Positions 1 to 5,107 of a stretch of DNA of 9,225 nucleotides are shown in pieces. Every line of letters begins with the position of its first letter. The first letter of the stretch is position 1. The notes under the pieces were generated by a model, which saw only the letters and a list, made by a program, of their open reading frames with translations, did not search any database and was not told the DNA's origin. Made by a program: the position numbers and the translations under genes. The stretch is from Burkholderiales bacterium (lineage in GTDB: Bacteria; Pseudomonadota; Gammaproteobacteria; Burkholderiales; JAEUMW01). The stretch spans positions 1 through 9,225 of the forward strand of contig JAEUMX010000326.1 of assembly GCA_016791285.1 (NCBI GenBank). The letters are read 5' to 3'.

Positions 1-835
1 GTCCGATCTGCGAGTCGTCCATGAGCATCGGTGCGTGGCCGACGCCCGGGATTTCCACCACCTTCGGGCGCGGTCCGCGCGACGACATTTCCCGCGCGGT
101 CTCCGCTGTCAGCACGTCGGACGTTTCGCCGCGCAACACCCGCGTCGGGCAGCGGATCAGGTCGTAGATCTGCCAGATCTCGTAGTCCTTGCCTTCGCCC
201 ATGGCGGTGCGGAAGGGTTCGGCGATGCCCGGGTCGTAGTGCAGGTCGAACTTGCCATCGGCCGCAGGCTTGAGCGAATGCTCGGTGAGGTGCCGCCACT
301 GGCTGTCGGTGAGCGGACCGAAGGGCGCAGCCACCACGCGGACATAGGCCTCCACCTGCTCGATCGAGTCGAAGCGCGGTGCCTTGCCGACGTATTCGCT
401 GATGCGCGCGATCGAAGCGGCCGTGACGACCGGACCCACGTCCACCAGCAGCAAGCGGCGGATCGGCGTGCGCGCCTGCGCCGCCAGCGCCATGCCGATC
501 AACCCACCCATCGAAGTGCCGACCCAGTCGACCTCGTCTGCATCCAATCGCGCGAGCAGCGTCACGATATCCGCCGCATACTGCGGGACGCCGTACAACG
601 CCTTGTTGGCGAGCCAGTCGCTGCGACCGCGGCCGACGATGTCCGGGCAGACCACCCGGTAGTCCCATTCCATCGCCTGCGCCAGGTAATCGAAGTCGCG
701 GCTGCATCGGGTGAGCCCGTGGACGCAGACGAGCACTTTGCGGTTCTGCGGGTCGCCCCATTCCACGTAGGCCATGTCGTGGAAGCCGGCGGGGCTCAGG
801 CACTGCACTTTGCGTTGCCGCATGGTGACGGTCAT
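1..835 (-). CDS. Alpha/beta hydrolase, C-terminus cut by window edge
   Basis: Translating the minus strand from the ATG at 835-833 gives 278 uninterrupted codons running off the left edge. The protein has the alpha/beta-hydrolase fold layout: an oxyanion-hole HG in VCVHGLTR (about residues 37-43), the nucleophile elbow GTSMGG with Ser108, a likely acid at Asp240 (SDVLTAE) and the catalytic His267 in GVGHAPM. The family averages near 290 residues, so only about 10-15 residues are missing. No signal peptide is seen, so it is probably cytoplasmic. Start 835 is supported by a GGGAGG ribosome site a few bases upstream; an in-frame ATG at 823 is the alternative. It is divergent from the acyl-CoA ligase, so it may share a control region. 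Substrate is unknown: an esterase, lactonase, or C-C bond hydrolase of a degradation pathway would all fit. Family assignment is firm, function is not. Confidence 0.85.
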   Translation of the reverse strand, partial: MTVTMRQRKVQCLSPAGFHDMAYVEWGDPQNRKVLVCVHGLTRCSRDFDYLAQAMEWDYRVVCPDIVGRGRSDWLANKALYGVPQYAADIVTLLARLDADEVDWVGTSMGGLIGMALAAQARTPIRRLLLVDVGPVVTAASIARISEYVGKAPRFDSIEQVEAYVRVVAAPFGPLTDSQWRHLTEHSLKPAADGKFDLHYDPGIAEPFRTAMGEGKDYEIWQIYDLIRCPTRVLRGETSDVLTAETAREMSSRGPRPKVVEIPGVGHAPMLMDDSQIG

Positions 836-1008
836 TGTCCCTCCCGATTTACTGGCGGATCGCCGAAGGTTTGTTCGATTGTACCGGCAGCGCGGACGGG
901 CAGGCCGCCGGCAACGCGAATAAAATGGGGCTCGGGTGCGGGGAGCCGTCGTATCGAGCGGTCCGCGCCGCCAGATGCCGACGCAGGCATTTCAACAGGG
1001 AGAGGACC
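836..1008. promoter_or_regulatory. Divergent intergenic region with candidate promoters for hydrolase and ligase
   Basis: This 173-bp gap separates two divergent genes and must hold both 5' ends. On the minus strand a TACAAT hexamer (883-878), a 5/6 match to the sigma70 -10 consensus, lies about 43 bases upstream of the hydrolase ATG. On the plus strand TAAAAT (921-926), also 5/6, lies about 82 bases before the ligase ATG, in the most AT-rich patch of the region. Neither has a good -35 box at 16-18 bp, as expected if an activator is needed, but also compatible with chance. The AGGGAGAGG ribosome site of the ligase is at 997-1005. I saw no convincing operator palindrome. Promoter calls are weak. 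Confidence 0.3.
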
Positions 1009-2538
1009 ATGTTGCAGCTCGCGACGCTGATCGCACATCACTCGAGATTTCGTCCGGACGAGACGGCCGTCGTCGTGGCGGGAGAGCGGCTCACCTGGCG
1101 CGAGTTTGGCGCCCGAGTCGACCGCGGTGCGCGGCTCTTGCGGGGACTGGGCGTTGCCAAGGGCGATCGCGTCGCGACCTTGCTGCCCAATTGTCGCGAG
1201 TTGCTCGAAGTGTACTGGGCGGTGCCCGCCATCGGTGCCGTGCTCGTGCCCTTGAGCCCCCTGTTGATGCCGGCCGGGCTGGCGAGCCTGATCCGCGACT
1301 CCGGGGCATCCTGCCTCGTGACACAGCGATCGATGACCGCGCTGCTCGACCCCGTGCGGGCGGAACTCCCCGACCTTGCGCCCGGGCGCGTGCTGCTGAT
1401 CGATGGAGCTACGGGCGACTACGGCGACTTCGCGGCGGAGGCAGCCGAGAGCGGTTCGGGTGTCGCAGCGGTACCGGTCGCGCAGAACGATCTCTTCAAC
1501 ATCATGTACACGAGCGGCACGACCGGGCTGCCAAAGGGCATCATGCACACGCATTTCGTGCGCGCGATGTACTGCACCCTCTTTGCGTCGGCCTGGCGCA
1601 TGAGTCCCGAGTCGGTAGTGCTGCATGCCGGGGCCATCGTCTTCAACGGCGCCTTCGTCACGCTCATGCCCTGCTTCTATGTCGGCGCGCGCTACGTGCT
1701 GCAGCGCCAGTTCGACGCCGCCGAGACGATCGAGATCATCGCGCGCGAGCGTGTGACGCACATCATGCTGGTGCCGGCGCAGATCATCGCGATCCTCGGC
1801 GCGCCCAATTTCGAGCCCGGGAAGCTCGCATCGCTGCAGATGATCCTCTCGCTCGGCGCACCCCTGTACCAGGAGCACAAGGATCTCCTGAACCGCCTGC
1901 TCCCCGGTCGCTTCCACGAGCTCTACGGCCTGACGGAAGGGTTCTGGACCATCCTCGACCGCACGCAGGCGGAGCGCAAGTCGGGTTCCGTGGGCCGGCC
2001 GCCGGTGTTCTACGAGATGCGCATCGTGCGCGAAGACGGCTGCGACGCAGCGCCGGGCGAAGTCGGCGAGATCGTCGGCCGCGGGCCATCGCTCATGACC
2101 GGCTACTTCAACCGTCCCGACCTCACCGCTCAGGCGATTCGCGACGGCTGGCTGTTCACCGGGGACCTGGGCTACGTCGATGCGGAAGGCTACCTCTACC
2201 TCGTCGATCGCAAGAAGGACATGATCGACAGCGGAGGGGTGAAGGTCTATCCGAAGGACATCGAGGAGATCCTGACGCGGCACCCCGCGGTGCGCGAGGT
2301 CGCGGTGTTCGGCGTACCGCACGCGAAGTGGGGCGAGACGCCGGTTGCGGCCGTCATCCTGCGCGAGCGCGGCGGGGTGAGTGCCGAGGAGCTTCGCGAG
2401 TGGATCAACGCGCGCGTCGACGCCCGCTATCAGCGCGTGTATGCGGTCCAGATCCTGGACGATTTTCCGCGCAACGCGGCCGGCAAGACACTCAAGCGCG
2501 AGATGCGCGATTGCTGGCGCCCCCGGCCCGCGGAGTAG
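1009..2538 (+). CDS. Acyl-CoA ligase (AMP-forming, ANL superfamily)
   Basis: A 509-residue class I adenylate-forming enzyme: carboxylic acid + ATP + CoA gives acyl-CoA + AMP + PPi in the cytoplasm. All core motifs are present: P-loop YTSGTTGLPKG (167-177), aromatic/Thr motif YGLTE (306-310), GWLFTGDLG (380-388) with the ATP-ribose Asp386, the hinge region DRKKDMIDSGG (400-410), and the C-terminal PRNAAGK with catalytic Lys493. The frame is open upstream to about 835, but the ATG at 1009 is chosen because AGGGAGAGG sits at 997-1005 and the protein then begins at the usual N-terminal fold. The acyl pocket (about 206-230, HAGAIVFNGAF and following) is not diagnostic; a medium-chain, aromatic or alicyclic acid is possible. 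A BadI-type hydrolase about 6 kb away makes an alicyclic acid tempting but unproven. The endopeptidase gene starts 6 bp downstream, suggesting cotranscription. Confidence 0.93.
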   Translation: MLQLATLIAHHSRFRPDETAVVVAGERLTWREFGARVDRGARLLRGLGVAKGDRVATLLPNCRELLEVYWAVPAIGAVLVPLSPLLMPAGLASLIRDSGASCLVTQRSMTALLDPVRAELPDLAPGRVLLIDGATGDYGDFAAEAAESGSGVAAVPVAQNDLFNIMYTSGTTGLPKGIMHTHFVRAMYCTLFASAWRMSPESVVLHAGAIVFNGAFVTLMPCFYVGARYVLQRQFDAAETIEIIARERVTHIMLVPAQIIAILGAPNFEPGKLASLQMILSLGAPLYQEHKDLLNRLLPGRFHELYGLTEGFWTILDRTQAERKSGSVGRPPVFYEMRIVREDGCDAAPGEVGEIVGRGPSLMTGYFNRPDLTAQAIRDGWLFTGDLGYVDAEGYLYLVDRKKDMIDSGGVKVYPKDIEEILTRHPAVREVAVFGVPHAKWGETPVAAVILRERGGVSAEELREWINARVDARYQRVYAVQILDDFPRNAAGKTLKREMRDCWRPRPAE

Positions 2539-2544
2539 CCCGGC

Positions 2545-3396
2545 GTGCGCATGCGCCCCACGGGCTTCGGCATGGTCCTGCTCTGCGCGCTCGCCTCTGG
2601 TTCGGTGCGCGCCGAGGCGGATTTCGGGGATGCAAAGTCCCCGTCACCGCCGCCCGCGGCCGCCATCGGCGGTTACGCGCGCGGCTGTCTTGCCGGGGCC
2701 GCGCGGCTGCCCGCCGACGGGCCGGGGTGGCAGGTGATGCGGCCCGGGCGCGACCGGGCGTACGCACATCCCGCGCTGATCTCGTTCATTCGCGCGCTGT
2801 CCGAGGCCGCGCCCCGGCAGGGGTGGCCGGGACTTCTGGTCGGCGACCTCGCGCAGCCGCGCGGCGGGCCGATGCGCTCCGGACATGGCAGCCATCAGAC
2901 CGGGCTGGATGCCGACATCTGGCTTACACCGGCGCCGCCGCAGCCACTCTCGCAGCCCGCACGCGAGGAGCTGTCCGCCGTATCGATGGTGCGCGGCGAC
3001 GGTCACCGCGTCGATCCGGCGCACTGGACGCCCGAGCATCTCGCGCTCCTGCGCACCGCAGCCGGTTTCCCGGAGGTCGACCGCATCTTCGTAAACCCCG
3101 CGATCAAGCGCGCGCTGTGCGAGACGGCGCAGGGCGATCGCCGCTGGCTGACCAGGATTCGGCCCTGGTGGGGCCATGACGCGCATATGCACGTGCGGTT
3201 GCGCTGTCCGCGGGGCGATGCGCAGTGCGTCGACCAGCCGCCGGTTCCCGCCGGGGATGGCTGCGACGCCGGGCTCGACTGGTGGTTCAGCGAGGAGGCG
3301 CGGGCCGACTTCGCGCGCCGCCGGGCGGCGCCATCGCCCAAGCTCACGCTCGCCGATCTGCCCGCTGCCTGCCGCGCCGTTCTCCTCGCGCCGTAG
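2545..3396 (+). CDS. mepA: Penicillin-insensitive murein endopeptidase (MepA, peptidase M74)
   Basis: A 283-residue exported zinc peptidase that cuts D-Ala-meso-DAP cross-links in periplasmic peptidoglycan. Residues 1-23 form a signal peptide (hydrophobic core MVLLCALASGS, likely cleavage after SVRA). The LAS-type zinc motif HxxGxxxD is in GSHQTGLDAD (His117, Asp124), and the second motif is WWGHDAHMH (His211, His214, His216), matching E. coli MepA in order and spacing. Six cysteines follow the signal peptide (48, 192, 221, 228, 240, 277), consistent with the three disulfides of E. coli MepA. The GTG at 2545 is preferred because GGAG at 2532-2535 is 9 bases upstream; the ATG at 2551 is also possible and does not change the mature protein. 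It begins 6 bp after the ligase stop, with its ribosome site inside the ligase end, so translation is probably coupled. Pairing with a ligase is functionally odd. Confidence 0.95.
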   Translation: MRMRPTGFGMVLLCALASGSVRAEADFGDAKSPSPPPAAAIGGYARGCLAGAARLPADGPGWQVMRPGRDRAYAHPALISFIRALSEAAPRQGWPGLLVGDLAQPRGGPMRSGHGSHQTGLDADIWLTPAPPQPLSQPAREELSAVSMVRGDGHRVDPAHWTPEHLALLRTAAGFPEVDRIFVNPAIKRALCETAQGDRRWLTRIRPWWGHDAHMHVRLRCPRGDAQCVDQPPVPAGDGCDAGLDWWFSEEARADFARRRAAPSPKLTLADLPAACRAVLLAP

Positions 3397-3397
3397 C

Positions 3398-3413
3398 GGG
3401 GCAATCTTGCCCC
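3398..3413 (+). terminator. Hairpin just after mepA, terminator-like without a U-tract
   Basis: GGGGCAA and TTGCCCC form perfect 7-base inverted arms separated by TC, starting one base after the mepA stop codon. In RNA this would fold as at least a 6-bp GC-rich stem with a 4-base loop. No run of T follows (next bases ACTGTGCACC), so it is not a classical intrinsic terminator. It could be a weak or Rho-assisted terminator, an mRNA 3'-end stabiliser, or a protein-binding site. If it stops transcription, mepA and the LysM-FecR gene belong to separate units. Confidence 0.4.
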
Positions 3414-3418
3414 ACTGT

Positions 3419-3447
3419 GCACCGTGCGGGACAGCATGCTACGGTGC
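3419..3447. repeat. Inverted repeat GCACCGT-N15-ACGGTGC upstream of the LysM-FecR gene
   Basis: Two exact 7-base arms (3419-3425 and 3441-3447) flank a 15-base spacer that itself contains the palindrome GCATGC (3434-3439). The dyad lies 30 bases upstream of the ATG at 3478. It also overlaps a weak extended -10-like string, TGCTACGGT (3438-3446 region). It may be an operator for a dimeric regulator or an RNA stem in the leader. Presence of the repeat is directly seen; function is speculation, and a 7-bp dyad can arise by chance in GC-rich DNA. Confidence 0.35.
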
Positions 3448-3477
3448 GTTCGTCCAGCTTGTGAGGAATCTCATCGG

Positions 3478-5103
3478 ATGTCCGCCGGACTCGCAAGAGT
3501 GTGGCTGTGCGCGCTGCTGGTATTGGCTGTGCGGTCGGCTCCTGCCGAAGAGTGGGTCTACGTGGTCCAGCCAGGCGACAATCCATGGACCATCACCGAA
3601 CGCCATCTCGCCGGCGTTCGCTATTGGCCACGGCTGCAGCAGTACAACGACATTCGCGACGCCCGGCACATCGCGCCGGGCACGCGGCTGCGAGTGCCGA
3701 TCGCATGGCTGCGGCGGCAACGCGAGCCGGTGCAGGTGATGGCCGTGACCGGCGGGGTCGCGCTGCAAAGGCCGGATCAATCCCCCCGCCCGCTCGAGCG
3801 CGATGCGACGGTGATTGCCGGCGATCTCCTGCGCACGGCGCCGGATGGCGGCGTCGAGCTGCAGTTTGCCGACGGCTCCCGGATGTACCTGCGGGGTGGG
3901 AGCGAGCTGCGCATCGGGCACAGCGAGCGCATTCCTCAGACCGGCGATGTCAGCACACGCGTGCAGCTGCCGCGCGGGCGCTCGGAGAGCCGGGTGCACG
4001 GGCAGAGAAGAGGGGGCGGACGGTTCGAGATCGACACACCGGCCGCGGTCACCTCCGTCCGGGGGACTCATTTTCGGGTCAATGCCGACGCGGCACGGGC
4101 TTCGACCGAGGTGCTGGAGGGCGGCGTACGGGTCGCCAGCAACACAGCCCGTGTCGAGCTCGGACCGCGCATGGGCACGATGGCGGTAACGGGGCGCGCA
4201 CCCACCCCGCCGACGCCGCTGCTCGCTGCGCCCGACTTGAGCGGCCTGCCGACCGAGTTCGGGCAAGTGCCCATTGCGTTCTCGGTCCCGCCGCTGGCCG
4301 GCGCGGCACGCTACCGTCTGCAGATCGCGGTCAGCGCCGACTTCTCCACCTTGCTCGAGGACGCGGTATTCGAAGCGCCGCTGCTGCGGGGACCGGCGCT
4401 GGCCGACGGCACCTATTATCTGCGGCTGCGCGGCATCGATGCGCGGCAGCTCGAAGGCATGGACGCCGAGCGAGGCATTACCATCAACGCGCGACCGGAA
4501 CCCCCGTTTCTCTTCGAGCCGCCCCCCGAAGCACAACTCGCCGACGGCACGCCTGTATTCCGCTGGACGCGCTCGACCGCGCCCGGCACGTCTTACCGCT
4601 TCCAGTTGAGCGAGGACGATGCTTTCCGGAACCTGCGCGCCGACGTGGCGGCGGTCGACGCCGCGGAGCTGCGCCTGCCGGACGCGCTGCCGCCAGGGCG
4701 CTACGCCTGGCGAGTGGCTGCGACGGATCCGGAGGAGGGGGAGGGTCCGTTCTCGGATGCGCAGACGCTCCGCGTGCTGCCACCCGGTCCGTCGCTGCCG
4801 GCGCCCAGTGTGTCCGACGACGAGATCGAGTTCCGCTGGCGTGCCGCCGGGCCCGGCGTCAGCTACGAGTTCGAGCTGGCGCGCGACGAGCGCTTCGCCG
4901 ACGTGGTGGTGACGCAGGCGGTGCCCGAGGCGCAGATCAAACTGCCGCGGCCCGCCGCCGGCTCCTACTACGTGCGCGCCCGCACTGTCTACCCGAATGG
5001 CATCGTGAGCGCCTATGCTGGCACCCAGCGGATCGACATTCCCGAGCGGCCCAATTACTGGCCGCTACTGATTGTTCCAGTGATCATCCTGCTGGTGCTT
5101 TGA
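3478..5103 (+). CDS. Exported LysM-FecR domain protein with Fn3-like repeats and C-terminal membrane tail
   Basis: A 541-residue envelope protein. Order: signal peptide 1-23 (core VWLCALLVLAV, cleavage near SAPA/EE); LysM domain about 26-77, starting YVVQPGDNPWTI and ending in PGTRLRVP, expected to bind peptidoglycan; FecR-type domain about 85-225 (VTGGVALQ, the IAGDLLRT and DGSRMYLR segments, SVRGTHFRVN); then three Fn3-like repeats near 279-336, 373-433 and 463-520, each starting YRLQ/YRFQ/YEFE and ending in a GxYYxR or GRYAWRV strand. The last 15 residues after NYW are hydrophobic and end the protein, a probable tail anchor. ATG 3478 is chosen over an upstream GTG (3424) because it puts the signal peptide at the N-terminus and follows GTGAGGA. 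No sigma factor gene is adjacent, so this is not a classical iron-signalling FecR. The CHASE2 sensor gene starts 4 bp downstream, so a partner role is inferred. Confidence 0.88.
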   Translation: MSAGLARVWLCALLVLAVRSAPAEEWVYVVQPGDNPWTITERHLAGVRYWPRLQQYNDIRDARHIAPGTRLRVPIAWLRRQREPVQVMAVTGGVALQRPDQSPRPLERDATVIAGDLLRTAPDGGVELQFADGSRMYLRGGSELRIGHSERIPQTGDVSTRVQLPRGRSESRVHGQRRGGGRFEIDTPAAVTSVRGTHFRVNADAARASTEVLEGGVRVASNTARVELGPRMGTMAVTGRAPTPPTPLLAAPDLSGLPTEFGQVPIAFSVPPLAGAARYRLQIAVSADFSTLLEDAVFEAPLLRGPALADGTYYLRLRGIDARQLEGMDAERGITINARPEPPFLFEPPPEAQLADGTPVFRWTRSTAPGTSYRFQLSEDDAFRNLRADVAAVDAAELRLPDALPPGRYAWRVAATDPEEGEGPFSDAQTLRVLPPGPSLPAPSVSDDEIEFRWRAAGPGVSYEFELARDERFADVVVTQAVPEAQIKLPRPAAGSYYVRARTVYPNGIVSAYAGTQRIDIPERPNYWPLLIVPVIILLVL

Positions 5104-5107
5104 GCGC

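Noticed and set aside
35..1030. 331-codon plus-strand frame antisense to the alpha/beta hydrolase
   Set aside because: The opposite strand encodes a protein with a complete Ser-Asp-His layout; the plus frame has no motif and runs through the divergent promoter region.
936..3179. Very long plus-strand open frame (747 codons) across the ligase and mepA
   Set aside because: Arg/Ala/Pro-rich translation with no motif; it overlaps two genes with full family motifs and is a typical high-GC shadow frame.
3478..5103. Classical FecR anti-sigma regulator of iron uptake
   Set aside because: The protein has an N-terminal signal peptide and LysM, no cytoplasmic anti-sigma region, and no adjacent ECF sigma factor or TonB receptor gene.
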